In this document: positions 9,835-20,890 of the stretch, piece after piece | Layout: every line of letters starts with the position of its first letter | Numbering within the stretch: the stretch's first letter is position 1 | Assembly (NCBI GenBank): GCA_022627515.1 | Contig: JAKEGK010000134.1 | Coordinates: 1-43,908 of the forward strand | Length of the DNA: 43,908 bases | Origin: Gammaproteobacteria bacterium | GTDB taxonomy: Bacteria > Pseudomonadota > Gammaproteobacteria > SZUA-152 | Reading direction: 5' to 3' | The notes under the pieces: generated by a model | Told to the model about the DNA's origin: nothing | The model's input: the letters and a program-made list of their open reading frames with translations, nothing else | Databases searched by the model: none | Program-made: the position numbers and the translations under genes

Positions 9835-10021
9835 TACCCATTGCAGGCTCGCGGCTCGCAGCAAGTGGTTGCATGCTTGGCAAATTGTTATAGGGATTTA
9901 GCGCAGGGCAGCGCGGTCGGGTAATTCGTTAAGGGGCTAGTGGTTTTTGGGGGGGGCTTCGCGAGCTGATCCATCAGAATCGTGTGACTCGAAAACACAA
10001 TAACAAGAAGTTTGTGGTAGC

Positions 10022-13000
10022 GTGATTGCTCAAATCATACGATGGTCCATCGAGAACCGGTCACTGGTTCTCATCTTTACTGTTATACTTAGCGGTTGGG
10101 GGATATTTTCTGTAAAGAATACCCCGCTGGATGCTATCCCCGACCTTTCCGATCTTCAGGTTATCATCAAGACATCTTATCCCGGCCAGTCACCTGAAGT
10201 AGTCGAAGACCAGATTACGTATCCCATTACCACCGCCATGCTGGCGGTGCCCCGTACCACCGCGGTGCGAGGTTATTCTTTTTTTGGTGATTCCTACGTT
10301 TACGTTATTTTTGAGGAAGGCACCGATATTTATTGGGCCCGCACCCGCGTATTGGAATACATGAATCAGGTGGCGTCCCGATTGCCCGATTCGGCGCGGC
10401 CTTCATTGGGGCCCGATGCTACGGGTGTGGGCTGGATATATCAATACGTATTGGTGGATCGTACAGGCAAACACGATTTATCCCAGTTAAGAAGCCTGCA
10501 GGACTGGTTTTTAAAATACGAGTTGCAGACCGTGCCGGGTGTCGCGGAAGTGGCGACGGTTGGAGGGATGGTAAAACAGTATCAGGTGGTATTGGATCCG
10601 GATCGTCTGCGGGCGTTTTCAATTCCACTGGCGACGGTGAGGCAAGCAGTGCAGCGCGCCAACCAGGAGGTTGGTGGTTCGGTTATAGAGCATGCCGAAG
10701 CGGAATACATGGTCCGGGCGAAAGGATACCTGCAAACTATTGAAGACCTCGAGCAAATTCCTATTACTACAACCAAGCGCGGCACACCGGTTGTGTTGAA
10801 GGACATAGCGCACATCCGCATCGGTCCGCAAATGCGGCGCGGTATTGCTGAATTTAACGGCATGGGCGAGACGGTAGGCGCGATTATCGTGATGCGTTGG
10901 GGCGAAAACGCATTGAGTACCATTGACGCAGTGAAAGAAAAACTCGCACTTCTGAAAAATGGGCTGCCCGAAGGAGTGGAGCTGATTGAAGTTTATGACC
11001 GGTCAGGGTTGATACTGGATTCCGTGGATAACCTGGCGCATAAACTGATGGAGGAGTTTATTGTTGTAGCAGTTGTTTGTCTGGTGTTTCTGTTTCATTT
11101 GCGCTCTGCGCTGGTTGCCATTGTCATATTGCCGTTGGGGATTCTTACTTCCTTTATTATCATGGAATGGCAAGGCATCAATGCCAATATCATGTCGTTG
11201 GGGGGTATAGCGATTGCTATCGGCGCTATGGTGGATGCCGCCATTGTAATGATCGAAAACGCGCACAAGTACATAGAGAAAAACCAGTTAACCGACACCA
11301 ATCGCTGGGAGATCATGCGGGTCGCGGCAACGGATGTTGGCCCGGCGTTGTTCTTTTCACTGCTGATTATCACGTTAAGTTTCCTGCCGGTCTTCACTCT
11401 CGAAGCTCAGGAAGGCAAGTTGTTTGCGCCACTCGCGTACACAAAAACCTACGCCATGGCGGCGGCGGCCGGCTTATCCATAACGCTAATGCCAGTGTTG
11501 ATGGGTTATTTTATTCGTGGTCACATCGCGTCTGAAAATAAAAATCCCATTAATCTCTTTTTGATCGCGCTGTATAAACCGGTTATCAAATTTGTTCTGC
11601 GTCATCCGCTGCTGACCGTCGCGCTGTCCCTGGCTACCATCCTTAGTATGTATATACCGTTAAAAAATTTAGGCTCCGAATTCATGCCGGAACTTGACGA
11701 AGGGGATTTGATGTACATGCCTACAATGTTTGTGGGTATCTCGGCTGGTAAATCGAGTGAGTTGCTGCAAGTGACAGACCGGTTAATCAAGATGATTCCG
11801 GAAGTGGATACTGTGTTCGGGAAAGCCGGCCGCGCGGAAACAGCGACAGATCCGGCGCCTCTGACGATGGTTGAAACAACAATTCAGTTCAAGCCCCGCA
11901 GCCAGTGGCGTCCGGGAATGACCACCGAAAAAATTATTGAGGAACTGGACGAGCTGGTCAAACTGCCAGGTGTAACCAATGCCTGGGTGATGCCTATCAA
12001 AACGCGAATCGATATGATATCGACTGGTATCAAAACCCCCCTGGGTATCAAGATAGCCGGGCCCGATCTAGCGCAAATCCAGAAGATAGGTGAAGATGTG
12101 GAAAAAGTGGTAAAACAGATTCCGGGCACCCGTTCCGTTTTTTCAGAACGTACGGCGGGCGGGCGTTATGTCAACATCGAAGTCAACCGCCGTACCGCTT
12201 CGCGTTTGGGATTGAACATTGCCGATATACAGGAAGTCATTTCCAGGGCTGTGGGGGGCATGAATGTTACTGAAACTGTTGAAGGATTGGAACGCTACCC
12301 GGTAAACATCCGCTACCCGCGCGAGGTGCGCGATTCAATGGAAAAACTGTCACAACTCCCTATTATCACCCCTGGCGCGGCGCATATACCTTTGGGGCAA
12401 GTAGCTGATATCAGTATCGTCGATGGGCCAGGTATGATTAGAAGTGAAAACGCCCGCCGTACGGGATGGATTTACGTAGACGTCGCCGGCAGGGATCTTG
12501 GAAGTTATGTGGAGGAGGCGCAGCAGGTCGTATTGCAAAATATTAAACTGCCGGCCGGTTATTCCATTGGCTGGTCGGGTCAATATGAATACATGCTGCG
12601 CGCGAAGGAGCGTTTAAAGTACATAGTGCCACTGACTTTGGTGATTATTGTGTTGCTGCTCTATTTTAATTTTAAAAACTTTGCCGAGTCACTCATGGTA
12701 ATGGGATCGGTGCCCCTGGCGTTAGTAGGCGCGTTCTGGTTTGTTGACTTTTTGGGTTACAACCTGTCCGTAGCCGTGGGCGTTGGCTTGATTGCCTTGG
12801 CCGGTGTCGCAGCTGAATTTGGCGTGGTAATGATGGTTTATCTGGATCAGGCCTATAAAAAATACAAACCGCGCGACATGCGCGGTCTCAAAGCGGCAGT
12901 AATGGAAGGTGCGGTGTTAAGGGTTCGTCCCAAGGCCATGACAGCGGCGGTGATTCTGGCCGGATTGTTGCCCATCATGACGGGCGGCGGCACCGGTTCC

Positions 13001-13138
13001 GAAGTCATGCAACGTATTGCCGCACCGATGCTTGGCGGCATGGTTACCGCGCCACTGGTCTCGATGGTGTTGATCCCCGTGCTTTATGTGATGTGGCGAG
13101 GCCGGCAAATGCGGCGTGGAATTTATGATTATGGTTAA
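10022..13138 (+). CDS. cusA: CusA-like heavy-metal (Cu/Ag) RND efflux transporter
   Basis: 1038 aa; GTPLDAIPDLSDLQVIIKTSYPGQSPEVVEDQITYPI-type N-terminus, HME-RND signatures; GTG start. Confidence 0.95.
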   Translation: MIAQIIRWSIENRSLVLIFTVILSGWGIFSVKNTPLDAIPDLSDLQVIIKTSYPGQSPEVVEDQITYPITTAMLAVPRTTAVRGYSFFGDSYVYVIFEEGTDIYWARTRVLEYMNQVASRLPDSARPSLGPDATGVGWIYQYVLVDRTGKHDLSQLRSLQDWFLKYELQTVPGVAEVATVGGMVKQYQVVLDPDRLRAFSIPLATVRQAVQRANQEVGGSVIEHAEAEYMVRAKGYLQTIEDLEQIPITTTKRGTPVVLKDIAHIRIGPQMRRGIAEFNGMGETVGAIIVMRWGENALSTIDAVKEKLALLKNGLPEGVELIEVYDRSGLILDSVDNLAHKLMEEFIVVAVVCLVFLFHLRSALVAIVILPLGILTSFIIMEWQGINANIMSLGGIAIAIGAMVDAAIVMIENAHKYIEKNQLTDTNRWEIMRVAATDVGPALFFSLLIITLSFLPVFTLEAQEGKLFAPLAYTKTYAMAAAAGLSITLMPVLMGYFIRGHIASENKNPINLFLIALYKPVIKFVLRHPLLTVALSLATILSMYIPLKNLGSEFMPELDEGDLMYMPTMFVGISAGKSSELLQVTDRLIKMIPEVDTVFGKAGRAETATDPAPLTMVETTIQFKPRSQWRPGMTTEKIIEELDELVKLPGVTNAWVMPIKTRIDMISTGIKTPLGIKIAGPDLAQIQKIGEDVEKVVKQIPGTRSVFSERTAGGRYVNIEVNRRTASRLGLNIADIQEVISRAVGGMNVTETVEGLERYPVNIRYPREVRDSMEKLSQLPIITPGAAHIPLGQVADISIVDGPGMIRSENARRTGWIYVDVAGRDLGSYVEEAQQVVLQNIKLPAGYSIGWSGQYEYMLRAKERLKYIVPLTLVIIVLLLYFNFKNFAESLMVMGSVPLALVGAFWFVDFLGYNLSVAVGVGLIALAGVAAEFGVVMMVYLDQAYKKYKPRDMRGLKAAVMEGAVLRVRPKAMTAAVILAGLLPIMTGGGTGSEVMQRIAAPMLGGMVTAPLVSMVLIPVLYVMWRGRQMRRGIYDYG

Positions 13139-13201
13139 TTTCGATCAATTCCTGAAATTAGAACTTATCTCGGAATTGGTTAGTTAGCAGTTTCGGCGGG
13201 T

Positions 13202-13271
13202 ATTTCAAAAGCGCCGGCGGCATGGATGCCGCCGCCGAGCTTACGGGCGTATTTACAGCGTGTTTTGAAAT
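13202..13271. repeat. Structured palindromic intergenic element (candidate dispersed repeat)
   Basis: Outer arms ATTTCAAAA/TTTTGAAAT (13202-13210, 13263-13271) enclosing CGGCGGCAT-GG-ATGCCGCCG (13215-13234). Confidence 0.6.
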
Positions 13272-13512
13272 TGACCCACCGAAGTCGATAACTTGGGTGC
13301 CAAGGCTTCTTTTGCTGAATGGTAATTTTGATATAGGTACTAACTATTATACGTAAACAGCTTCGTTGTTTGATGTTTAACACTCATCTGTTCCGGAATA
13401 ACTTGTCTATGCGTATTTATCGTGCATAATTTAAAACTGAGCATGCGTAAAGTAACAACAGGTTTCATTTGCGGTACCGGAAAAGATTAACTCAACAAAA
13501 AAGCGAAAATCC

Positions 13513-14217
13513 ATGATTGATATAATTCCAAACTGGCATCCGTTCTTTGTGCATTTTGCGATAGCGTTGTTGTTGATCGCCACATCATTTCACATTGTCG
13601 CTGCGTTAAGCAGTAAATCGGCAGTTTATTATCAATTCGAGAATGTTGCTAACTGGAATTTATGGGTTGGCGCGGTTTTCGCGCTAATAACCGCAATTGC
13701 GGGATGGTTTGCCTTTAATTCGGTGGAGCATGATACACCGTCACATCTTGCCATGATTGATCACCGCAATTGGGCCTTAGGGACGACAATCCTGTTTTTG
13801 ATATTGGCAATCTGGTCATTCAAGCGCTCCCGAAAAGCCATTGCTATTGACTGGCTGATTACCGCGCCGCTGATTATCGCTTCGGCTTTGCTGGGTATTA
13901 CAGGGTGGAAAGGCGCTGAACTCGTTTATCGCCACGGCCTGGGGGTCATGTCATTGCCTAAAACCGGCGCACATGATCACGCTGGCCATGAACATGGCGC
14001 TGAAGATCACGCACATGGCGAGCAGGATATTGTAGTGCCAACTCCCGAAGACGCCGGTAAGGAAGCGGACCAGGAAGTAGGTGAAAAATCCAGCCTGCAT
14101 GATCAGGATGTTGAACGCCAGCAGGACGAAACTAATTCAACAAACAACGGCAAGGCTGCCAACACTGACAGCAAGCCAAGTGATCATCCCCACGATCATG
14201 GGGATCACACACATTGA
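13513..14217 (+). CDS. DUF2231-type membrane protein with His-rich C-terminal tail
   Basis: 234 aa; NWHPFFVHFAIALLLIATSFHIVAAL and several TM segments; tail AHDHAGHEHGAEDHAHGE...DHPHDHGDHTH. Confidence 0.8.
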   Translation: MIDIIPNWHPFFVHFAIALLLIATSFHIVAALSSKSAVYYQFENVANWNLWVGAVFALITAIAGWFAFNSVEHDTPSHLAMIDHRNWALGTTILFLILAIWSFKRSRKAIAIDWLITAPLIIASALLGITGWKGAELVYRHGLGVMSLPKTGAHDHAGHEHGAEDHAHGEQDIVVPTPEDAGKEADQEVGEKSSLHDQDVERQQDETNSTNNGKAANTDSKPSDHPHDHGDHTH

Positions 14218-14264
14218 CCTAATGCGGTTTAATGCGGCAGGCGGAAACGCTAACAGGAACCATA

Positions 14265-14720
14265 ATGCTTCACAAGATTCCCGGTTTGATTTTTGTTATT
14301 GGAATAATGGGGATCGTAAGCGGTTGTGATCAAAAACCCAAAGTAATGAGCAGCAGCACAGGTTTGATGCCGCAGCGCACTTACGATGTTCAACAGCTGG
14401 CTTTGGGGCAACAGGTCTATGTCGCCAACTGCGCGGTTTGCCACGGTGACAACGCGCAGGGAGCCAGCAATTGGCAGCAGCGCAATCCCGATGGAACTTT
14501 TCCACCGCCACCTTTGAATGGAACAGGGCATTCCTGGCACCATTCAACCGAAATTTTGTACGATGTGATTGCCAACGGCAGCCAGCCCGGCCAGGGCAAC
14601 ATGCCAGCCTGGAAAGACAGGCTTACTAAAGAACAAATTGACGCTGTTATCATATGGTTTCAGTCGTTGTGGCCGGATCAGGTTTATGCGGCGTGGTATG
14701 AAATGCAACAGCGTAAGTAG
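14265..14720 (+). CDS. Cytochrome c family protein, probable lipoprotein
   Basis: GIMGIVSGC lipobox-like, single haem motif CAVCH, VIIWFQSLWPDQVY; ORF extends to 14232 but ATG 14265 gives the signal peptide. Confidence 0.83.
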   Translation: MLHKIPGLIFVIGIMGIVSGCDQKPKVMSSSTGLMPQRTYDVQQLALGQQVYVANCAVCHGDNAQGASNWQQRNPDGTFPPPPLNGTGHSWHHSTEILYDVIANGSQPGQGNMPAWKDRLTKEQIDAVIIWFQSLWPDQVYAAWYEMQQRK

Positions 14721-14756
14721 GCTTAATACTGACGATTCGACTGCAGGAGACAAACT

Positions 14757-15149
14757 ATGTACGGATTTTCCATTAGCATGTCAGGTACGATGGACGATGT
14801 TTGCGCGAAGGTGACGGAAGCATTGAAAACAGAAGGATTTGGCGTGCTCACCGAAATTGACGTTCAGGCTACACTCAAGAAAAAAATCAACGTGGACCGC
14901 AAACCCTACAAGATTCTGGGCGCCTGCAATCCACAATTGGCCAATCAGGCAATTAATGCCGAACCGGATATCGGTTTATTGCTTCCCTGTAATGTTGTGG
15001 TTCGGGAGGAAGACAATGGTTCCATGACTGTTGCATTTATGGATCCTGCTGCCGTATTGGATCTTACGGATAATGTGGCTGTGCATCAGCTTGCCCCGCA
15101 AGTGAAAGCCAAACTGGAAAAAGTACGCGACCTGCTTGCCTCGGCCTGA
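14757..15149 (+). CDS. DUF302 domain protein
   Basis: 130 aa; KVTEALKTEGFGVLTEIDVQATLKKKI, PYKILGACNPQLANQAINAEPDIGLLLPCNVVV. Confidence 0.9.
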   Translation: MYGFSISMSGTMDDVCAKVTEALKTEGFGVLTEIDVQATLKKKINVDRKPYKILGACNPQLANQAINAEPDIGLLLPCNVVVREEDNGSMTVAFMDPAAVLDLTDNVAVHQLAPQVKAKLEKVRDLLASA

Positions 15150-15387
15150 CATTCATAACGCACCGGCTGCCGTGGCCGGAATGGCGTGCCAAACGTTATT
15201 TTACTTGTCGTTTTAACAGGTAACACGCCGCAGGTGTCGCTTTTTTCCTGATACTTTGTATTTCCCGTTTTGTGATCGGTTTAATGCCATAGGAAATATT
15301 CAATAAAATTGCCGTGTGTCATCGTGCCGGGGATATTTTTCAGCGTACTGTTTTCTAATTGCAATAGTGATTTCAGATGAGGATTTG

Positions 15388-15603
15388 ATGATGACAACGG
15401 AAACCACTTTTTATATTTCCGGATTAAAGTGCGGCGGATGCATCGCCACGGCAAAGGAATCGCTGTCCAAAGTGACCGGGTTTGAGTCTGCCGAATTTGA
15501 TCTTAAAGCAGGCATTATGCGTATCACCGGCGATGTTGATCCACAGGCCGTTTCCCGGGCAATGTCCGATGTGGGTTACGCCGCCGTTGTGAAAAGCGCA
15601 TAG
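15388..15603 (+). CDS. CopZ-like heavy-metal-associated (HMA) domain protein
   Basis: FYISGLKCGGCIATAKESLSKVTGFESAEFDLKAG; start inferred at ATG 15388 (or 15391). Confidence 0.82.
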   Translation: MMTTETTFYISGLKCGGCIATAKESLSKVTGFESAEFDLKAGIMRITGDVDPQAVSRAMSDVGYAAVVKSA

Positions 15604-15629
15604 TCATAAAATATTTTTCATAATGATGT

Positions 15630-17834
15630 ATGGATAAATTCACGCTGCGTGTATCCGGTATGACCTGCGCGGGTTGTGTCGCAACCGTGGAAAATGCCAT
15701 CCGCAAGGTTGAAGGCGTTGAAGAGGCGTGGGTCAATTTTGCCGACCACACCGCTGTGGTGGCAGGCGATGTGTCCCACGAAAAAGTCATCAGCGCGATA
15801 GTGGATGCCGGTTATGGCGCATCAGAAACTAAAGGCGGCGCCGCCGAACAAACCGCAGACTCAGCAGACGATAAGCCGCTACTGTATAAGACCATCTATT
15901 CCGGTGTTGTCGGATTTATATTGTTTGCCGTATCGATGACGCACCTGGCGCCAGCTATTCACACCGGTCAGGCTAATACCCTGTGGCTGCTATTGGGGCT
16001 ATTAACGCTGTCGGCATTGGCCTATTCCGGTTCACACATCTTCAAAGGCGCATGGAAACAGGCTAAGCATGGCTCGTCCAATATGGATACCCTGGTTGCA
16101 CTGGGTACCGGGGCGGCATGGGTTTATTCCATGCTGGTTGTCATTGTACCCAACTGGGTGCCGGAACTGGCGCGCCATGTCTATTTTGAAGCGTCAGCGG
16201 TGATTATTGCCTTCATTAATTTCGGTTCGCTGCTGGAACACCGGGCGCGTGGCAAAACATCCCAGGCAATCAGGCGGCTCATTGGATTGCAGGCGCGTAC
16301 CGCGCATGTGATGCGCGGCAATCAGGAAGCGGATATTCCAATTGAACAGGTCGCATTAAATGATTTTGTGCGGGTGCGGCCCGGCGAAAAAATACCGGTC
16401 GACGGTTTCATAATTGAAGGCCAGTCGGTGGTGGATGAGTCGATGATCACCGGTGAACCGATCGCTGTTTCCAAGAAGCCGGGCGATGAAGTGATCGGCG
16501 GCACTATCAATGCTTCCGGCAGTTTTCTGTTTCGCGCGGCCCGCGTAGGTGAGCAAACCATGCTGGCCCGGATTATGGAGCTGGTTAAAATCGCGCAAAA
16601 TTCCAAACCACCGATTGGCCGTCTTGCTGACAAGGTGGCGAGTATTTTTGTCCCGGTTGTCATACTGATTTCCATCGCCACGTTAATTGCCTGGTGGTAT
16701 TGGGGACCCGAGCCCAAGGCCAGTTATATGCTGGTCACATCGATGAGCGTGCTGGTGATTGCCTGCCCTTGCGCGTTAGGGTTGGCAACGCCGATATCGA
16801 TCATGCTGGGAATCAATAAAGCGGCTGAGTTCGGTATCCTGATCCGCAACGCGGATGCCCTGCAAAAGGCCGGCTCTGTAACCACGGTTCTGCTGGATAA
16901 GACCGGCACGGTGACGGAAGGCAAACCGAAGGTGGTTGCAGTCAAAACACGATCCACTTTGCCGGAGAATTATGTTTTGCAATTGGCGGCCAGTCTGGAA
17001 GCCTTGTCAGAACATCCGATCGCCAGCGCGATTACCGGGCATGCTAAACAATTGGGGATCAGTTTGCTTGAAGTCAGGGATTTCAAAGCGGCCGCGGGAA
17101 AGGGTGTTGTTGCCACAGTCAATGCATCGCTGGCGCATTGCGGGAGTGAACGTTATTTACAGCAATTGAATATGGATACTGGCGGTATTGATGTTCAGGC
17201 GTTCATTGACGCCGGGCATACCCTGGTATATGTGGCGGTGGATGGCGAATTGGCGGGGGTAGTGGCGATCGCCGATACACTCAAGTCAGACTCCCGCTCA
17301 GCGATCAATCGTCTGAAGGATCTGGGTTTAAAGGTGGTATTGGTATCGGGTGACCATCCCAATGCCGTCAACCATATTGCCAGGCAGCTTGATATCAGAG
17401 AGGTTCATGCCCAGGTAATTCCGGCACAAAAGGCGGATGAGGTGAAACGCTACCAACAACTGGGGCAGGTGGTGGCGATGGTGGGTGATGGAATCAATGA
17501 CGCGCCCGCCCTGGCGCAGGCGGATGTGGGATTCGCCATCGGCCGGGGAACAGATGTTGCCATTGAAAGCGCCAATATGACACTGGTGGGTAACTCGATT
17601 AACGCGCTGGCTGACGCCGTCCTCGTTTCCCGGGCGACCATGAAAAATATCAAACAAAACCTGTTTGGCGCGTTTATTTTCAATACGCTGGGAATACCCA
17701 TAGCGGCCGGGGTTTTATATCCTTTCCTGGGTTTTCTGTTAAATCCCATGATCGCCGCGGCCGCGATGGCCATGTCATCATTTACCGTGGTAAGTAATGC
17801 CAACCGGTTGCGGTTGTTTTCGCCCCGCCGTTAA
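15630..17834 (+). CDS. copA: Copper-translocating P1B-type ATPase
   Basis: 734 aa; N-terminal [18 protein letters not shown] motif [38 protein letters not shown]. Confidence 0.96.
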   Translation: MDKFTLRVSGMTCAGCVATVENAIRKVEGVEEAWVNFADHTAVVAGDVSHEKVISAIVDAGYGASETKGGAAEQTADSADDKPLLYKTIYSGVVGFILFAVSMTHLAPAIHTGQANTLWLLLGLLTLSALAYSGSHIFKGAWKQAKHGSSNMDTLVALGTGAAWVYSMLVVIVPNWVPELARHVYFEASAVIIAFINFGSLLEHRARGKTSQAIRRLIGLQARTAHVMRGNQEADIPIEQVALNDFVRVRPGEKIPVDGFIIEGQSVVDESMITGEPIAVSKKPGDEVIGGTINASGSFLFRAARVGEQTMLARIMELVKIAQNSKPPIGRLADKVASIFVPVVILISIATLIAWWYWGPEPKASYMLVTSMSVLVIACPCALGLATPISIMLGINKAAEFGILIRNADALQKAGSVTTVLLDKTGTVTEGKPKVVAVKTRSTLPENYVLQLAASLEALSEHPIASAITGHAKQLGISLLEVRDFKAAAGKGVVATVNASLAHCGSERYLQQLNMDTGGIDVQAFIDAGHTLVYVAVDGELAGVVAIADTLKSDSRSAINRLKDLGLKVVLVSGDHPNAVNHIARQLDIREVHAQVIPAQKADEVKRYQQLGQVVAMVGDGINDAPALAQADVGFAIGRGTDVAIESANMTLVGNSINALADAVLVSRATMKNIKQNLFGAFIFNTLGIPIAAGVLYPFLGFLLNPMIAAAAMAMSSFTVVSNANRLRLFSPRR

Positions 17835-17920
17835 TCATGACTGCCCCGCGCGGATGCCCGCGTAACCATAAATCTGGTATCATGGCGCATCGCCGTCAAT
17901 CACGCTGAGGAACGTAATTC

Positions 17921-19768
17921 ATGCCGCAATACCGATCCAGAACCACTACTCAAGGACGCAATATGGCGGGCGCCCGGGCGCTGTGGCGCGCGACGGGAAT
18001 GACCGACGCGGACTTTAATAAACCCATTATTGCGATCGCCAACTCTTTCACGCAGTTTGTGCCGGGTCACGTGCATCTCAAGGATCTGGGGCAGCTGGTG
18101 GCGCGTGAAATAGAAAAAGCCGGTGGGGTGGCAAAAGAATTCAATACCATTGCGGTGGATGATGGTATCGCCATGGGACATGGCGGCATGTTGTATTCCC
18201 TGCCGTCGCGGGAGCTGATCAGCGATGCGGTTGAATATATGGTCAATGCGCATTGCGCCGATGCGCTGGTGTGTATTTCCAATTGCGACAAGATTACACC
18301 GGGCATGTTGAACGCCGCGTTGCGGCTGAATATTCCCGCTATTTTTGTTTCCGGCGGCCCAATGGAATCCGGGAAAAGCATTATCGGCGGCAAGGAAGTG
18401 CATCTCGATCTTGTCGATGCCATGGTTGCCGCGGCGAATCCCAAGGTATCTGACAAAGATACCTTGCAAATGGAGCGCTCCGCCTGTCCTACATGCGGCT
18501 CCTGTTCCGGCATGTTCACCGCCAACTCGATGAACTGCCTGACGGAAGCCCTGGGCTTGTCTTTGCCGGGCAATGGCAGCCTGCTGGCCACGCATGCCGA
18601 CCGCAAACAATTGTTTCTGGAAGCCGGCCGGCGCATCGTGGATCTGGCCAGGCGCTACTACGAACAGGATGATGAAACGGCATTGCCCAGAAATATTGCC
18701 AGTTTCGCCGCGTTTGAAAACGCCATGAGTCTGGATATCGCCATGGGTGGATCCACCAACACAATTCTGCATTTGCTGGCGGCCGCGCAGGAAGGCGAAG
18801 TTGATTTTACCATGGATGATATTGACCGCCTGTCGCGCAAGGTTCCCAACTTGTGCAAGGTGGCGCCCAGCACCCAGAAATATCACATGGAAGATGTGCA
18901 TCGGGCCGGTGGAGTCATGAGTATTCTCGGGCAGTTGAACAATGCGGGTTTGTTAAATACGGATGTTGCCACTGTGCACAGCAAAACCCTGGGCGAAGCG
19001 CTGGCTAAATGGGATGTTTGTGAGACCCCGGACCAAACGGTTCATACCTTCTTCCGCGCCGGGCCGGGTAACGTCCCGACTCAGCAGGCTTTCAGTCAGG
19101 AAAAACGCTGGGATACCCTGGATCTTGACCGGCGGAACGGCTGCATTCGCGATGTTGAGCATGCCTATAGCCGGGATGGCGGGCTGGCGGTGTTATACGG
19201 CAACATCGCAGAGGACGGTTGCGTGGTAAAAACCGCGGGCGTCGACGAAAGTATTTTAAAATTCACCGGGCCGGCGCGCATTTTCGAAAGCCAGGACAGC
19301 GCGGTCGAAGCCATTCTGGGCGATCAGATCAAAGCCGGTGATGTGGTGATTATCCGCTACGAGGGTCCGCGCGGCGGGCCGGGCATGCAGGAAATGCTGT
19401 ATCCCACCAGCTATTTGAAATCCAAGGGTCTTGGCAAGCAATGCGCCCTGATTACCGACGGGCGCTTTTCCGGCGGCACCTCGGGATTATCCATTGGTCA
19501 CGTCTCGCCCGAAGCGGCCGAAGGCGGCGCGATAGGATTAATCGAAGAAGGCGACTTGATTGAGATTGACATCCCCAACCGTAAAATCAACGTGGTGTTG
19601 GATGATGAAGTTTTGACGCAACGGCGTGCGGCGATGACGGCCAGAGGAGAGCAGGGGTGGCGGCCACTTAACCGGCAACGCCTGGTGAGCAACGCCCTGA
19701 AGGCCTATGCGGCGATGACTACATCAGCGTCGCGGGGCGCCGTGCGTGATGTCAGTCAACTGAAATAA
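17921..19768 (+). CDS. ilvD: Dihydroxy-acid dehydratase
   Basis: 615 aa; [76 protein letters not shown]. Confidence 0.98.
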   Translation: MPQYRSRTTTQGRNMAGARALWRATGMTDADFNKPIIAIANSFTQFVPGHVHLKDLGQLVAREIEKAGGVAKEFNTIAVDDGIAMGHGGMLYSLPSRELISDAVEYMVNAHCADALVCISNCDKITPGMLNAALRLNIPAIFVSGGPMESGKSIIGGKEVHLDLVDAMVAAANPKVSDKDTLQMERSACPTCGSCSGMFTANSMNCLTEALGLSLPGNGSLLATHADRKQLFLEAGRRIVDLARRYYEQDDETALPRNIASFAAFENAMSLDIAMGGSTNTILHLLAAAQEGEVDFTMDDIDRLSRKVPNLCKVAPSTQKYHMEDVHRAGGVMSILGQLNNAGLLNTDVATVHSKTLGEALAKWDVCETPDQTVHTFFRAGPGNVPTQQAFSQEKRWDTLDLDRRNGCIRDVEHAYSRDGGLAVLYGNIAEDGCVVKTAGVDESILKFTGPARIFESQDSAVEAILGDQIKAGDVVIIRYEGPRGGPGMQEMLYPTSYLKSKGLGKQCALITDGRFSGGTSGLSIGHVSPEAAEGGAIGLIEEGDLIEIDIPNRKINVVLDDEVLTQRRAAMTARGEQGWRPLNRQRLVSNALKAYAAMTTSASRGAVRDVSQLK

Positions 19769-19798
19769 AAGCCTATCGCTGCCTCTGGTAAAACCGGG

Positions 19799-20548
19799 CT
19801 AGCGCAATATCAGGCTGTCCGTGCTGTTCGAACTCCAACTCGAGCCTTTGGGCTTTCGAGTGCGCGTTAACATGGCGCCTATCACAATGCCGATGAATAT
19901 GACCCCCGCGCCGATGAGGAACCATAGTTTATTGTTTCCATTGTGTAATTCCTTGATTTCGTCCATCAGCATATCGCGCTGCGCCTGCAGGCTTGATTTG
20001 GCTTTGCTTAGCGTCTGGTTTTCCTGAAAAATCTGGTTTGATTCACTGGACAGCTTGCGCAAATGATCTGCTTCATCGGTCAGCGTTTTATGCGCCGTTT
20101 GCAGTTTCTCGTATTGCACCGCTATCAGCGCCAGTTCATTGCGTTCCCTGGTGAGATCCTTAAATTGCTTTTTTAATTCCGCGTGTTCCTCCTGGATTTT
20201 GGCGAGTTTTTCCTGAATAGCTGGCAGGACCATTCGGGCAACCGGTTCATCCACCAGATATTGCGTTAAGACCCAGCCTATTGTGCCATCCTCGGTTTTG
20301 ACGCGGGCATGGCTGCTGTCCGATTCCAGTATGCGTAATTTGGCGCCGCTGCTTAAGGAACGAATAATTCGATGCTCATTGGTCTTGCCGCTGCGTAACA
20401 GAATGGGAACATTATCCGAGACATACTGGATGGTTTTGCCGTTTTGCGCGCCTGAACCGGTCTGGGCGATGCTGCTGACCGGCGTTAGTAATAATCCATT
20501 AACCAGCAGTAATGCTATGAAATGTAAAAAATAATTGGTATTGCGCAT
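19799..20548 (-). CDS. SH3-domain (TIGR04211/YgiM-like) signal-transduction-type protein
   Basis: Signal peptide MRNTNYFLHFIALLLVNGLLLTPVSSIAQ, SH3b region, coiled coil, C-terminal TM; start inferred at 20548 rather than 20710. Confidence 0.8.
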   Translation of the reverse strand: MRNTNYFLHFIALLLVNGLLLTPVSSIAQTGSGAQNGKTIQYVSDNVPILLRSGKTNEHRIIRSLSSGAKLRILESDSSHARVKTEDGTIGWVLTQYLVDEPVARMVLPAIQEKLAKIQEEHAELKKQFKDLTRERNELALIAVQYEKLQTAHKTLTDEADHLRKLSSESNQIFQENQTLSKAKSSLQAQRDMLMDEIKELHNGNNKLWFLIGAGVIFIGIVIGAMLTRTRKPKGSSWSSNSTDSLILR

Positions 20549-20890
20549 GGTTGTTTCCAGGCTCAACGTAACGGTTTTCAAAGGGATCCCCCGGGTTGAC
20601 GATGCCTGAATACAGCAAATCAGGTGCCAATTTGACGGGTTAAGCTGAACAGAAAACAGACTTATGTTATTTTTTCGCCAATTCAGTAAAATAAACGGAC
20701 ACCGCCGCATGCTCCTGTGAAATTGACGTATGGTGTTTACTGATATACAGTCACTGACTAAAATTAGCGGACGCTGTGTGGGAGGAGAGGGTTATTTAGC
20801 GGCGCACCGTCTATTATAAAGATGTTTATAAAATTACCGGAATATCCGGTTCATTAGTTAAAACAAATTTCCAATCTAAAGGGTTAAGTC

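Noticed and set aside
17900-18901. 333-aa minus-strand ORF antisense to ilvD
   Set aside because: Long but overlaps a clearly conserved ilvD frame; sequence looks like shadow translation with no recognisable domain.
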